A DNA stretch of 64,000 bases from Breviolum minutum Mf 1.05b.01 (taxonomy: Eukaryota; Sar; Dinophyceae; Suessiales; Symbiodiniaceae), in assembly GCA_000507305.1 (NCBI GenBank), contig DF239028.1, positions 124,001 through 188,000 of the forward strand. Direction: 5' to 3'. Position 1 is the stretch's first letter. Every line of letters starts with the position of its first letter. The position numbers and the translations under genes were made by a program. Below are positions 45,750-55,857 of this stretch, piece after piece. Under the pieces are notes generated by a model, which was not told where the DNA came from, did no database searches, and saw only the letters and a program-made list of their open reading frames with translations.

Positions 45750-46371
45750 GTGTAGTTCCTAATGGGCAATGGGAAAGTACCATAAATAAAGATAAGAAAA
45801 AATTGGAGAGAGAACCATGCCACAAGATGGGCAGATGGATAGAGATCATTTTTTTGGTCAAAGATAGGTGCGATGGATTGATTCGATTTGATTCGATGGT
45901 TCATGTTACTTCGCACAATTTTCTAGAAGTGACCTAGGACCTGGGGTTAAGGAGCACATCTTTCGTTCATCACCTTATACATGACCATGGTGATGCTAGA
46001 TGTGAATCCTAGTGATAAACACATGGACTATTTTTCTCTAGGATTCGGATCCAGGCCGATTTTTTTTGGGGGGGGTATGAGTGATGTGAAAACTTTCCTG
46101 AAAAGTTCAATGATCCTTTCCATCCTTTCCCACAATTTGAGTGTCACTTGTAATCAAGGTTTGATTCTCGAGTTTTGTCTCGCTTCGGCAGACTATGTTC
46201 CATATTTTGTTGGAATATCATGAAATAAACTCCCTCCGGAGACTTTCAAGGAATCCTAACATAGACCTTCACTTGCCACTGACATCCCGGGAAGGGGGAA
46301 CACATCCCAATCTCACTTGACTGCAATACATGCAATACCCTTTGCCCCTCCCGGAGAAAAGACAAGTACAC

Positions 46372-46463
46372 TCTCTGAAACTAAGATAGGCCCTCAGCCG
46401 AAAGGAGATTTCATCTTCCAACCGTCCATTTTCAGGATCTATGTTAGTTTCAGCTAGGGTAAC
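46372..46463. mobile_element. Family B element
   Basis: actctctgaaactaagatag at one end, ctatgttagtttcagctagg at the other, ccatcc-type core (ccaaccgtccattttcagga). Confidence 0.6.
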
Positions 46464-47194
46464 ACATAACAAGATTAGATACAGCGATGGATTAAGAAGC
46501 CCATTGCGAGAAGAATGTTGTGCCCAAGGATTGACAGAAACATCCTCATTTTGGTGAACCAAGCACTCCCAACCTCCATTTTCCGCCTCCATTTTTTGGG
46601 CTTGCATGTTGAAAGATGTTGACAACTTGTTTAACCTGCCATGGATGCTTCAAGTTCAATAGATAATGCACACTGTTACGTGATTCATTCTAAAAAACAT
46701 TTGCAAGTGACAACAAATAAATAACGGATTATTTCACCCTTCTAGTCTTTAACCATGGTGTTCTCACATTCCATCATTCAAAAACAAGGGGAATGGATAT
46801 CCATCAGTGCCCGACTTGAACGACCATTTGCTAGGCTTCACCTGCAACCTTGTTCTTAGAGAATGACTTTTCGAACTTGGTTGCTTGGCGGATCCACCCA
46901 AAAAAAGGTCCGCAGAAAGATGATGGTTTTCTTTGATGATTTTGGGTGTGTGGCTCTATTTTTTGGGGTGATTTTTGGTTCACAAGCAAACAATGATTCA
47001 ACAAGATTTAGGGACAAACATACCAGAGTTGTTGAGTAAACAAAATCCAATCTGTCCATTTTTGTTCGTGAAGCTTTTGAGGACGTGCCAAGTTGGAAGT
47101 TGCAAGTTGGTCTAATTGGGGTGAAGTTCACCTACCCTGGTGGAAGGTGATCTTTTTTCAATGCAAAAAATGCCTAGTTACATACCTAGGTCCT

Positions 47195-47278
47195 AGGTGT
47201 TGCTTTCAAACATGTTTTATTTTCACCCCGCTAAAATGATCCAAGTTGACTTCTATTTGGGTTGAAACCACTAACTAG
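47195..47278. mobile_element. Short family A element
   Basis: ctaggtgttgctttcaaac at one end, gggttgaaaccactaactag at the other, with a shortened core. Confidence 0.6.
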
Positions 47279-47532
47279 ATCCATTTTGGAAGTGAGTCCC
47301 AGCACTTTAGTAGCTAGTTTGCCTGACTATTTACCTTAGAAGGACAATAGATGGCACAGCAGTCCAAAGGTAAGTTAGCAGAGGGCCCATATAAACCACT
47401 ACATTATCGGACTTGTGCCATCTACCTTTTTACTGTAGTGACATGTCGTGTGGCAATTGCAGGACTCGATGAAAAGGAGTATCAAAAGCTTCCGATGGGA
47501 TTTGGGATGTTTTTGTTTACTTCCCCGCTCAG

Positions 47533-47670
47533 GTTTTGGATAACTTCAAGCCTGAAACCCGCATCATCCTTATGACGGTGCGGGAAAGCCAGGAGGAATT
47601 GACAGGAGGTGGAATTCCTTGGGCTATCCTCCCTGCACGGGATTTTTCCCGGAGTTTAGCTTATTTGCTG
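47533..47670 (+). CDS. Candidate internal exon, well supported
   Basis: It has a strong acceptor (cttccccgctcag) and a gtaggg donor, and is exactly 46 codons in phase 0: VLDNFKPETRIILMTVRESQ, then EELTGGGIPWAILPARDFSR, ending SLAYLL. The codons are natural and GC content is above the flanks. Without splicing it would stop at about 47688. Family not recognised. It is probably part of a + strand gene continuing through the candidates at 48.0-48.5 kb. Confidence 0.55.
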
Positions 47671-48030
47671 GTAGGGATTGTTGAATAAGGCAGCACTGAT
47701 ATCATTTCAAGTTGATCCCTTCTATCTGTTGAATTTTTGGGATATTTTCTGCTTGCCATGTGACAGAGTGCATCCTCGCAATGTTTGAAGGCAGATGGGA
47801 AGCCCAGAAGAGAAACCAGTCCAAGATCCTAAACAGAAAGAATGTCGGCCAAAATTTCCATCTTCCAAATGGATGGAACCTATGACATTGAGGGATGATC
47901 CTTTTTGCCCATGAGTTGCTTAGATGGGTTCCAAAAGAATGCAACTTTCGGGGAGGTATGTCCGTTGATTCGAAAGATAAAGACTACCTCAGCCGCAGCC
48001 CATTGGTGAATTAGAAGTCTTGTCTTAAAG

Positions 48031-48243
48031 TGAAGCAGTGAAGCATGTCAAAGCGACCATCAATATAGACACTGTAGTCAAGTGTGTAGTATTTACCCAA
48101 GTCGTGCACAACCCTTTCCATCATGTTTGCACTTGGTGTCTCCAACTGGTTCTGCTTGGGTCACTTCAACAACTGGCAAAGGTTTAGGATGGTTTACTCA
48201 AGGCGTTTCAGAGATATGTGGCAACGGAGGGGGAGCTGAAACT
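48031..48243 (+). CDS. Candidate exon pair (48031-48181, 48212-48243)
   Basis: The first starts after cttgtcttaaag with one base and reads EAVKHVKATINIDTVVKCVV, then CTWCLQLVLLGSLQQLAK, to a gttta donor in phase 0. The second follows ggcgtttcag in phase 0 and reads RYVATEGELK before gtgata. The intron between them would be about 30 bases, which is very short and lowers confidence in this exact pairing. Confidence 0.35.
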
Positions 48244-48388
48244 GTGATACGGGGTGTTGTTGTTTCTATTTGTTCAGCCTGGTGTCATCTTAACGCATAG
48301 TTCATGTTGTTCTTTGTGCCCCCCGCCAACGACATTTCATATTCTATTCAAGTGTTTTTTTTAAGGGTATAATAACAATCATTTGCAG

Positions 48389-48501
48389 TGACAGCTGTCC
48401 CAAAGACTGAACGCAACTATACCATGTTTTACGTAGTCACACGTTCGACATCACAGCCCCCAATGGTTTGGTTGACCTGGCCCCCAGGGTCGAAAGCCTG
48501 A
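48389..48501 (+). CDS. Candidate terminal exon
   Basis: After acceptor catttgcag the frame reads TAVPKTERNYTMFYVVTRST then SQPPMVWLTWPPGSKA and stops at 48499. Donor-like sites inside it (gtagtc, gtcgaa) allow a shorter exon. Confidence 0.4.
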
Positions 48502-48814
48502 CATCCCTTTTCTTTTTGGGAGGGGGGTGAATTTGTTTGGCATGGGTATCACCACCGTCTATTACTATGTCAAATGTGACATGGAACTGGAAGATCATGT
48601 CGAAACATGTTGAAAACGAATTCTGTGTTCTATTTGGTAATTGTTACATGCCATGCCAGCTAGACTTTTCAGGGGTGGCCAGCATTGTTATGATCCCCTT
48701 GTGATGACTTTGTATCATCTAGGAAGATTGTAACGCCCAAAACCATACGGTACTCGTATGTAGATTTTCCAAGTTGATGGTGTGGCCATCCCTTCTAACA
48801 GATCTAAAGGCAAC

Positions 48815-48925
48815 CATATGGGTGTTTCCAAGAATAGGGGTACCCCAAAATGGATGGTTTATAATGGAAAACCCTATTAAAATGGATGATTTGGGGGTAC
48901 CACTATTTTCGGAAACAGCCATATA
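48815..48925. mobile_element. Family E-like element
   Basis: Arms catatgggtgtttccaagaa and ctattttcggaaacagccatat; close relative of the 19.7 kb copy. Confidence 0.7.
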
Positions 48926-48959
48926 ATATTTGCAATGATATTGTGTCCCCCAATGGCAG

Positions 48960-49638
48960 GATGCAGGTCATGAAGTTCCAGTCGTCGATGTTACCAAAGA
49001 GCATTGGCACTTTTCTCGGTGGATTCGGAGCTGTGGTGTTTTTGGATTCGTGGAAACTTATAGTAAATGATACTGTCGATGGCTGAAATCCTGCACCAGT
49101 TGATAGGTAGTTTATCCCACTATTTACAGGGTTTTATACATCCCAGGTGGTGCAGGATTTCTTCCATCAACAGTAGTAAATGGGTTGTTGGATAACTAGC
49201 CCTTGATATCATCTCTACCCTCAGCACGCTTTTTGGTAAGTGCCGTGATGGACCTGAGTGCCTAGGGGCTGTGAATTATGACTAATGGCAGGTGATGGGA
49301 TTTCTAGAGGTTAGACGGGTAGACTAATTTGCTGGAGTTTTTTTTTTCTATACAATCTATATAGGAAACCCCGGCTGAAATGGTAGATTGAAATCAAAAA
49401 ACAACACACACACATATATATATATAGAGATATTATATATATATATTTACTATATATATATATCTACGACAAGCCGAATCGTGCCTCAAACAGGATGGGG
49501 TTTCATGCTGGTGCAGGGCAAGAATTGATTAAGCTGGCATTGCCGTCTCAACAAAGATCTTGAACAGCAGTGTTTCCAGTCCGGGGTTTTTCCACATGGG
49601 TCTACCCAGCAAGATCTTTTCGTTTCAAGGGGCTGAAG
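48960..49638 (+). CDS. Candidate exon pair (48960-49035, 49580-49638)
   Basis: Exon one follows cccaatggcag in phase 0 and reads DAGHEVPVVDVTKEHWHFSR then WIRSC, with many GNN codons, and leaves phase 1 at gtgttt. Exon two follows gtgtttccag with two bases and reads RGFSTWVYPARSFRFKGLK up to gtgatt in phase 0. The phases agree. The intervening 544 bases hold a family D element and TA repeats. Family unknown. Confidence 0.45.
49071..49187. mobile_element. Family D element with target-site duplication
   Basis: actgttgatggctgaaatcc at one end and ggatttcttccatcaacagt at the other, flanked by agtaaatg on both sides, a probable target-site duplication. Confidence 0.75.
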
Positions 49639-49663
49639 GTGATTCTACGACCAAACAGGAATT

Positions 49664-49772
49664 ACCCTCCCCAAAACTAACATAGCACCTGAAAATGGGC
49701 CTTCCCAAAAGGAAACTAGTTTTCCAACCATCCATTTTCAGGTGCTATGTTAGTTTCAGGGGGTGTAATTCC
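49664..49772. mobile_element. Family B palindromic element
   Basis: ccaaaactaacatagcacctg at one end pairs with ggtgctatgttagtttcagg at the other; the middle has aaaaggaaactagttttcca. Type copy of the family. Confidence 0.75.
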
Positions 49773-49823
49773 AAAAGTGCCAACCATGGTTTTTATCAGC
49801 GTCATCTTTTCCATGACCTTCAG

Positions 49824-49869
49824 GATTGGTCGGTTTTCGGTCATGATGCTTACAAGCTTTATGCTTGTG
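49824..49869 (+). CDS. Candidate exon resembling part of an MBD4-type DNA glycosylase
   Basis: Between acceptor tgaccttcag and donor gtatct it reads DWSVFGHDAYKLYAC. In MBD4/HhH-GPD glycosylases a similar motif (G-x-G-K-[YF]-x-x-[DE]-[AS]-Y-x-[IL]-[FY]-C) lies near the C-terminus. The likeness covers about 12 residues only and the catalytic Asp and helix-hairpin-helix parts have not been found nearby. The same frame is open without splicing from about 49780 to 50060. Confidence 0.3.
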
Positions 49870-50249
49870 GTATCTGGTCGTGGTTCAGATGCATCAGTCC
49901 ACGATGGACGTTTTTTCCACATGGGTTATACTGTATATACTTTCTTCATTTGATGCTGACTGTGTGGGATGATGCTTGGGACATTCAGTTCATACACCCA
50001 GTCATATCCACATCCGATAAGATTGGGAAGTGTCCTTCACACCTTCTTATTGTGCCTTAGTAAAGTTTTAGAAGATGCCACAAACAACAACAGTCAGATT
50101 ACACTGTGGACAAAAAATATACTTCATATGTTCAGTCATTTCGGTAGCCTGTGCAAGATTGGTAGGGGTACGTTTGAATCATTCCCCTCAAAGTTTTGTT
50201 CATGAAACCCTGCACACCGGATGGGAACGGAGTGATTTATCATGACTAG

Positions 50250-50347
50250 GTGGTGGTTTCAATTTTTTGTTGTTTTCACCCCTAGTTGGGGAAGATTTCA
50301 AATTTGACCGATATTTTTTCAAAAGGGTTGGTTCAACCACCAACCAG
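50250..50347. mobile_element. Family A inverted-repeat element
   Basis: After ctag, gtggtggtttcaat start and ggttcaaccaccaaccag end. Confidence 0.7.
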
Positions 50348-50783
50348 ATGACTATTGACTGGTGCGCATCTTTTTTTGGATGAATTTCGGCCCAAAGCTT
50401 TCCCCTTTTTTTGAGATTCAGTGCCTCGCTTTGTGTCAAGTTCTTCCCTCAGTTGGGCGTGCGGGACATATCACATGAACGGGTTTCCTATATACATCTG
50501 AAACGCATTGAAACATCAAACGACTGTTCAAAAAATTGAGAAGACGTTAATATATTCAGATAATAATCAGAATCATACTATATAATACTTGTATCTATAG
50601 TAACAGGATCCATTTCAGGATGATGTTTTTTTTGTATAGCACCATTCCATCAGCCATCCACCGTTTGGGGGGGGATTTTTTGGGTCGGTTTTCTGAGGCG
50701 ATTTGGGCATTGAATCCTTCGGGGGCATGGAGGTGAGATGACGGGTGATGGGATGGGATGGGAGGGAAGCCTGCTGGATTGAC

Positions 50784-50890
50784 ATGGGGGTTTCCTAAAA
50801 TGGTGGTACCCAACAACCATGGGTTTTCCTATTTAAAATGATCATTTTGAGGTGTTTTGGGGGTACCACCATTTAAGGAAACACCCACAT
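50784..50890. mobile_element. Family E element
   Basis: Arms catgggggtttcctaaaatg and ccatttaaggaaacacccacatg; ends 48 bases before the DUF1826 exon start. Confidence 0.75.
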
Positions 50891-50937
50891 GTTACTTGTC
50901 ATGGAAATGGTGTTTTTTTTTTAATTTTTCCATCCAG

Positions 50938-51914
50938 CCGGCAGCCTGGTGGCGGGCAAATTGAGGGGGGAATCACCGAATCGCAAATGGCTGCACATGG
51001 CTGCCAATGGCTCAAGGATCGTGTCGGGGATGCGTTTCGGCCGATTCAAGTTGTTGTGCCGGTCGGTCTTGGCGGCCGTCATGGCGGTGAACCTCCCGCT
51101 GCCAGCAGTCACACCTACTTATGGCGATGGATATACGCCAAACGTGACTGCAGACAAAGTGCTCAGGGGGATGCCAATCTACCCAAGCAGAAACACTGTG
51201 GAGAAAGAGGAGAATGAGGTCGAAACCGTTGAAACCAGAGTGAAGCCACTTGCATCAACAAAGCCAAAACCAATCTTTGTTGCGAGTTCCTTGGACGATT
51301 GGCTGCAACCAGAAGCCATGTCCTATCAAGGCCTTTTATTTCCAAGGAGTCCTTACTGGCCATGCTACCAGAAAGAGATCGACAGCATTCTTGGAGAGTT
51401 GGGCCAAGAAAGAACCATTTATCGAGGAGAGAGGTTCACAGAATTGGATTTCCAGCAAGTCGCAGAAGATCTTCTTCGTGACATCAATTTACCACAGGAG
51501 TTGCGTGACTTGGTGATCTCCGATGCCGGACGGTTGGGATCCACCGTGGCGTCTCTTTGCCCCTGGAGCAAGAAGTTTATGGTGCGAGTGCAGCATCTGG
51601 GTGAGAATTCCTGCACGAAATGGCATCGTGACTATTTGTGCGGGAGAGGCTTCATTACGTACAACTTGTGTGGCACCCAATATGTTGCAGAGGAGCACGC
51701 AAACCTTAAGGAGTTGGAGAACTGTGGTCACAATGACTGCGTCATCGAAGATCAGTCCAAAATTCAGGAGGTGGGAGTGGGAGATATGCTCTTTATGAAG
51801 GGTGAGGGCTTTCCCAGTGGAGAGAAAGGATTTATCCACAAGTCACCACCAGTACAGTATTCCAGTGGGGTGGCGTTGAATCGCTTGGTGCTGAAGGTGG
51901 ACGTCCCATGGTAA
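50938..51914 (+). CDS. Intronless gene: DUF1826-like protein, possible Fe(II)/2-oxoglutarate-type fold
   Basis: The frame is open from a polypyrimidine-cag acceptor (exon start 50938) to a stop at 51912-51914. The likely ATG is at 50997 (305 residues) or 51030. The N-terminus is basic, then hydrophobic (LLCRSVLAAVMAVNLPLPAV), which suggests targeting or a membrane anchor. The C-terminal half resembles bacterial DUF1826 proteins: CPWSKKFMVRVQHLGENSC, then KWHRDY, a Gly-rich FITYNLCGTQYV, and near the end FIHKSPP followed by NRLVLKVDVPW. Counted from 50997, the H-x-D pair is His210/Asp212 and a distal His is His281, an arrangement like that of metal-binding cupin or 2-oxoglutarate oxygenases; DUF1826 itself is uncharacterised, so chemistry is inference. 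Between them is a Cys/His-rich insert (LENCGHNDCVIEDQS). The acceptor just upstream may be the splice-leader site. A second frame (about 50987-51217) is also open, but its peptide is less convincing. Confidence 0.85.
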
Positions 51915-52496
51915 TGAGACACTCTTTCCGCGCATCTTGAGGGGTAAGAATCTTTCTGTGAAGCGAGCAGGACTTGTATAGCTGTGCTGCTTGCTCATTC
52001 CTAGTGTTTAGTTATAGTTCCAGATGTTCCAGAGTTGGAGCTAGCGGTGATTTCCATTGCCATTTGCGACTAGAATGGGCAGCCCATGGTGTTGATTGCA
52101 CCTAGTCCCTGGACAAAAAAATGTATCGTATTCCGCGTATTTGCAACTGCTTAAGATGTGTGCCGTTCGCTAGCGCAGTTGCAAGTGTGTCATGTTTGCT
52201 GCTTGCATTTTACTTTACCTGCATTTATATATATATATAGCATACAATAATACACACGTCCCACAAATTAATGTGCAATAATATGTGTATATATATGATT
52301 ATATACAATCATATCTACTTCCGCAAGTGAAATCGACCCCCGACCATCTACTTGGAGGATCATCCCAGGTATTTGTCAGTAGTTAGTAACACCCATAAAA
52401 AATAAGCCATTTATTTGAAACGGCCATTTGGAAGGGGTCCCAATCCACCCAATCCTTAGGGGACTTACCAAGCATTGGTTAGCTAGGTGGTGGTTT

Positions 52497-52580
52497 CAAA
52501 TATTGTTTATTTTCACCCCTATTTGGGGAAGATTTCCCATTTGACTAATATTTGTCAAGTGGGTTGAAACCACCAACCAG
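52497..52580. mobile_element. Family A inverted-repeat element
   Basis: After gctag, gtggtggtttcaaatattg start and gggttgaaaccaccaaccag end, 28 bases before the first-exon candidate at 52609. Confidence 0.75.
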
Positions 52581-52608
52581 TTATTAACCACTGATCCGAT
52601 CAGATGGA

Positions 52609-52710
52609 ATGATCCACCAAGTAGTACTTACCAACGGCCAGGAGGAGGTGCAACGTCTTAGTGCCAAGGTGCAGGAAGCCTTGGAGGAGGCAAATCAGCA
52701 CCGGTTGGAT
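52609..52710 (+). CDS. Candidate first exon, coiled-coil-like
   Basis: ATG at 52609, reading MIHQVVLTNGQEEVQRLSAK then VQEALEEANQHRLD, up to a gtatga donor in phase 0. The heptad-like Glu/Leu/Ala pattern suggests a coiled coil. It lies about 30 bases after a family A element. A cag acceptor at 52603 could be the splice-leader site. It may belong with the exons at 53274 and 53541, although at least one phase has to be bridged by another exon. Confidence 0.5.
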
Positions 52711-52724
52711 GTATGAAAAACCCT

Positions 52725-52833
52725 GTACTCCCCGGAAAACTAACATGTCCCCTGAAAATCAATGGTCGGAAGATGTATTTCCTATTGAAATAGTCCCTTT
52801 TTAGGGGACATGTTAGTTTTCAGGGGTGTAAAT
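52725..52833. mobile_element. Family B element
   Basis: ccccggaaaactaacatgtc pairs with gacatgttagttttcagggg. Confidence 0.7.
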
Positions 52834-52918
52834 GATGGGACAAACATACCAACCTCAAGTGGTTACAGTAGCTGGATTTCTGGTTGCCATCCAACAGGTA
52901 TGAAATAAGATGTTCTTG

Positions 52919-53013
52919 GTGGTGGTTTCAATGATGTTTTTATTTTCACCCCTATTTTGGGAAGATGTCCAATTTGACTGATATTTTTCAGGTGGGTTGA
53001 AACCACCAACTAG
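52919..53013. mobile_element. Family A inverted-repeat element
   Basis: gtggtggtttcaatgatg start and gggttgaaaccaccaactag end. Confidence 0.75.
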
Positions 53014-53273
53014 TCCATCCATTTTCAGGTGCTATGTTGGTTTCAGGGAGGGTATTTATATATATATATGTATATATAAATAAATGAATAAATATATATA
53101 TATATATATTTATATAAACAGTAGATCTAAAAGGTAGAATCTAATAACCTCTCAAAATACTGGTGGAAGCTGGTAAACCCATGAGCTACGCAGTGATATT
53201 CCAGTATTTAGTGACATTAGGGGGGCCAGAAACAGCAGGATTGGGAGAATCAATTTTACTATTTTATTTTCAG

Positions 53274-53386
53274 GTTGCGAGGTCTTGGGGCAGTCGCAGT
53301 GGCGGTTGACAACGGTGATGTATCTCAACATGGAGGGGTCCCAAACTCTTGACCGTGCCTTTGACAGGCAGGAACAAGGTAACAAG
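53274..53386 (+). CDS. Candidate internal exon
   Basis: It has a strong acceptor (tattttattttcag) and overlapping donors gtaaca (after 53378) and gtatga (after 53386). Only one of the three frames is open throughout: CEVLGQSQWRLTTVMYLNME then GSQTLDRAFDRQEQGNK. With the second donor the exit is phase 0, which fits the next candidate exon at 53541. No family is recognised. Confidence 0.55.
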
Positions 53387-53540
53387 GTATGATGTACCCA
53401 TGGAAAAGATTTGACTTTCATACATAAACCACAAATCATCAAACCATTCATAGCCAGCCAGCGGTGTAGATTGACATGGCAATGCCACTGCTTTTAAAAG
53501 GAACATACCGCCGGTTGTTCATTGTTGTGGTGGTTTGCAG

Positions 53541-53696
53541 AAGATTCTTTCGAATTCTCCGAGCGTGCATCTCTTGCCAGAAGATCTAATCAAGGGTGGG
53601 CTAGTGCCATCGGGCCATCGACAGGTCCAACATGCACGTGAAAGGGTGAAGAAGATGTGCCATCAACTTGGGCAGGCGCGTTCGGACTGGAGCTGA
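53541..53696 (+). CDS. Candidate terminal exon, basic helical peptide
   Basis: After acceptor gtggtttgcag the frame is open in phase 0 for 51 codons to a TGA at 53694: KILSNSPSVHLLPEDLIKGG, then a basic stretch ending in HQLGQARSDWS. GC content is near 52% against AT-rich flanks. The phase agrees with the exon ending at 53386. Confidence 0.55.
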   Translation, partial: KILSNSPSVHLLPEDLIKGGLVPSGHRQVQHARERVKKMCHQLGQARSDWS

Positions 53697-54342
53697 AACC
53701 ATGGCGCTTCAATCACGTGTGTGTTTGCAAGTCATAACGCCACAATAGGTTACAACCCCACAAAAAGTCTATGATTGCAAAGGGGTGCAAGTGCCGTTGT
53801 CTTTGTGGCTTTGTTTGGGGGGCGCAAGGGCCAAAGAAGCTGATACAGGCCCTAAGAACCACTAAATGCCATTGGATAGGACTCTGACCATCAATATTTT
53901 TAGGGAATCTGGAACCTAAGCTACTTAGAAGTCTGTTAGGGTTCACATGCCCATGCACTCAAGACTCAAGCTTTTGGGAAGGGACCTAACGTTTATCAAG
54001 TCAATGCTGCCGTAATGTTTATATCATTATCTAATCCGTTCTTTTCGTTTTGAGGTTCTGCTGCACGTACGCTTAGTATTTCGAAAGCTGTTCCTGGTAG
54101 ATAGTTGCAAACTAGATTTTGTCAGAAGAGTGTTGGGAATGAATACCTTAAACATGAAACATTGGTGTCAGGCCTGCAACCGAAAATCATTGTTTATTTT
54201 TTTGGTGACTCGCTGTTACCAGGTACAGGGTACACCCCTTAAAAGAATTTACCCTCCATTAAAGCAACAAAAAGCCCAACTAGACCATCTCAGAACCTCA
54301 TCCCAAAAGGCTGGGTACCCGGTACCCCGGTACTGCTGACAG

Positions 54343-54731
54343 GTGGCAGAAGTGACAACGCCCAACGTGGCCGAAGGTGATACTCATGTAAAGGTGCAAC
54401 GACATTGGCATTATGATCGGGGTTTTATCTTGGTATTATTCAGGTTGGGGGTTGCCAAAAGCCTGTATTAGTGGATAAAAATTCTTCTTTGTGTACAGTT
54501 GGTATTCGCAACACGCAGAACTGGTTGGGAGTATCGCCGGTTTCACAAGCAGCATGGTCGAAAAGTCGAGAAAAATCCACTTTTGAGTAAACAAAGCAAA
54601 AAATCATCAATCCCGCAGAAGCAGCCTACAACAAATCCCGACATCCTCATGTTTTCATTGCCCAACTCCAGATGGATCTATCGCTAGAGGCCTATATCAA
54701 CAAATTGAAGACGCTGCTGTCCGGTGACCAG
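54343..54731 (+). CDS. Candidate spliced gene fragment, three exons (54343-54387, 54499-54556, 54619-54731)
   Basis: Exon one follows tgctgacag, reads VAEVTTPNVAEGDTH and leaves in phase 0 at gtaaag. Exon two follows tgtgtacag, reads LVFATRRTGWEYRRFHKQH and leaves phase 1 at gtcgaa. Exon three follows tcccgcag with two bases and reads AAYNKSRHPHVFIAQLQMDL then SLEAYINKLKTLLSGDQ. The phases agree across both introns; the second intron is only about 62 bases. If not spliced at 54731, the frame stops at 54753. Unknown family, hydrophilic and helical. Confidence 0.5.
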
Positions 54732-54829
54732 GTGCCAAAAACCGGTCGTGAATGAATCCTATGGAGGGGTTCACATGTGTTCACTGGTGTTTTAAGGCTG
54801 GTGTTTTTTTTTGATTCAGCGATAACTAG

Positions 54830-54932
54830 GTGGTGGTTTCAAATATGTTTTTTAAATTTTCATCCCAATTTGTGGAAAAGATTCCCATTTTGACTTATAT
54901 TTTCTTCAGATGGGCTGAAGCCACCAATGTAG
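54830..54932. mobile_element. Family A inverted-repeat element
   Basis: After ctag, gtggtggtttcaaatatg start; end gggctgaagccaccaatgtag, slightly diverged. Confidence 0.65.
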
Positions 54933-55434
54933 ATAAGCATATCCCCAAGTGACCATCCATCCCTTTTCCAAGGTCCCAAGGTGTGGATGTCCCAAATCAC
55001 AATGCTGAAGCCCACGATGCGCGGGATGTTGACTTTGAACATTTTGGAAGAAATAGATTCAGACTCCAAGTGGTGATGCATTGAAATCAAAAATTAGGAG
55101 GCCCACCAAGTCAGGTTTGTGAATTGTTCTGGCAGAAAAAAATCGTTTGGGTTTGAACCCTGTCAAATGGATCATGATAGATCATTCCAATAGGTGCCAA
55201 TAAGGCAACATTCAGCTGCAACGGAATTTGTGGTTTCTTTATTGAAGTTTGCTGAAACTTGAAGATTTACCATCCTCAAGATGAAGACCTTCAGTTCAAA
55301 GAGGTGACTACTGCAAGCATAACTCATAGAGTCATTGAAAACTGATGTTTTTCCCTTTGTTTTCCCAAGAGCTGGCTTTTTAACAACTTGTTGGTAGCAT
55401 ATGTCCATGATTATTTTGACTGTACGGATGACAG

Positions 55435-55515
55435 GTCAATCCGATCACCAAAAGGATGTCATTTTATCTTGTAAAAGACCGGATGGGCAGGAGATATACT
55501 ACCATTACTCAACTG
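55435..55515 (+). CDS. Candidate internal exon
   Basis: Between acceptor ggatgacag and donor gtgtaag, exactly 27 codons in phase 0: VNPITKRMSFYLVKDRMGRR then YTTITQL. It could continue the exon ending at 54731, also phase 0. A second frame (QSDHQKDVILSCKRPDGQEI) is open here and runs on to 55634, so the frame is not certain. Confidence 0.4.
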
Positions 55516-55616
55516 GTGTAAGATTGCCATCGACATCAAGGTCCTTGAAGCATCGCAAAAAACTCTCTCACTTCCACGATAGAGTAGAACTTGCTGTACC
55601 TATGTATTTGCAGGGT

Positions 55617-55712
55617 TACTCTCCAGGGAATTAACATCTCCCCCTGATGAGGCATATTTGAAGATGATTTTCCTTTTCCCCAGGTGGGATATGTTGATTT
55701 CCTGGAGAGTAA
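55617..55712. mobile_element. Family G element
   Basis: tactctccagggaattaaca pairs with tgttgatttcctggagagta. Confidence 0.75.
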
Positions 55713-55731
55713 TAACACTCATGCACCTCAG

Positions 55732-55857
55732 TTATTACAATTCCAACTTCTATCGACATGGGAGGCTTCTGGACAACCACCTGTGCCTCCGGAAGAACGA
55801 AACGAGAGAAGTAGGCCAGGAAGTTGTGGACACATTCATGGGAGCCGAAAACAGTGA
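55732..55857 (+). CDS. Candidate terminal exon, Pro/Glu/Arg-rich
   Basis: After the acceptor atgcacctcag the phase-0 frame reads LLQFQLLSTWEASGQPPVPP then EERNERSRPGSC and stops at 55855. A second frame reading VGQEVVDTFMGAENSDHLRE is also open to 55909. The acceptor lies about 20 bases after a family G element. Confidence 0.35.
   Translation, partial: LLQFQLLSTWEASGQPPVPPEERNERSRPGSCGHIHGSRKQ

Larger units (their letters stand above)
45761..47520. other. Spacer with a possible minus-strand exon
   Basis: No good + strand exon apart from weak pieces. On minus, a piece ending SSKASRTKMDRLDFVYSTTL before a gtatgt donor (about 47023-47115) is a weak candidate. One family B and one family A element are present. 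Confidence 0.35.
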
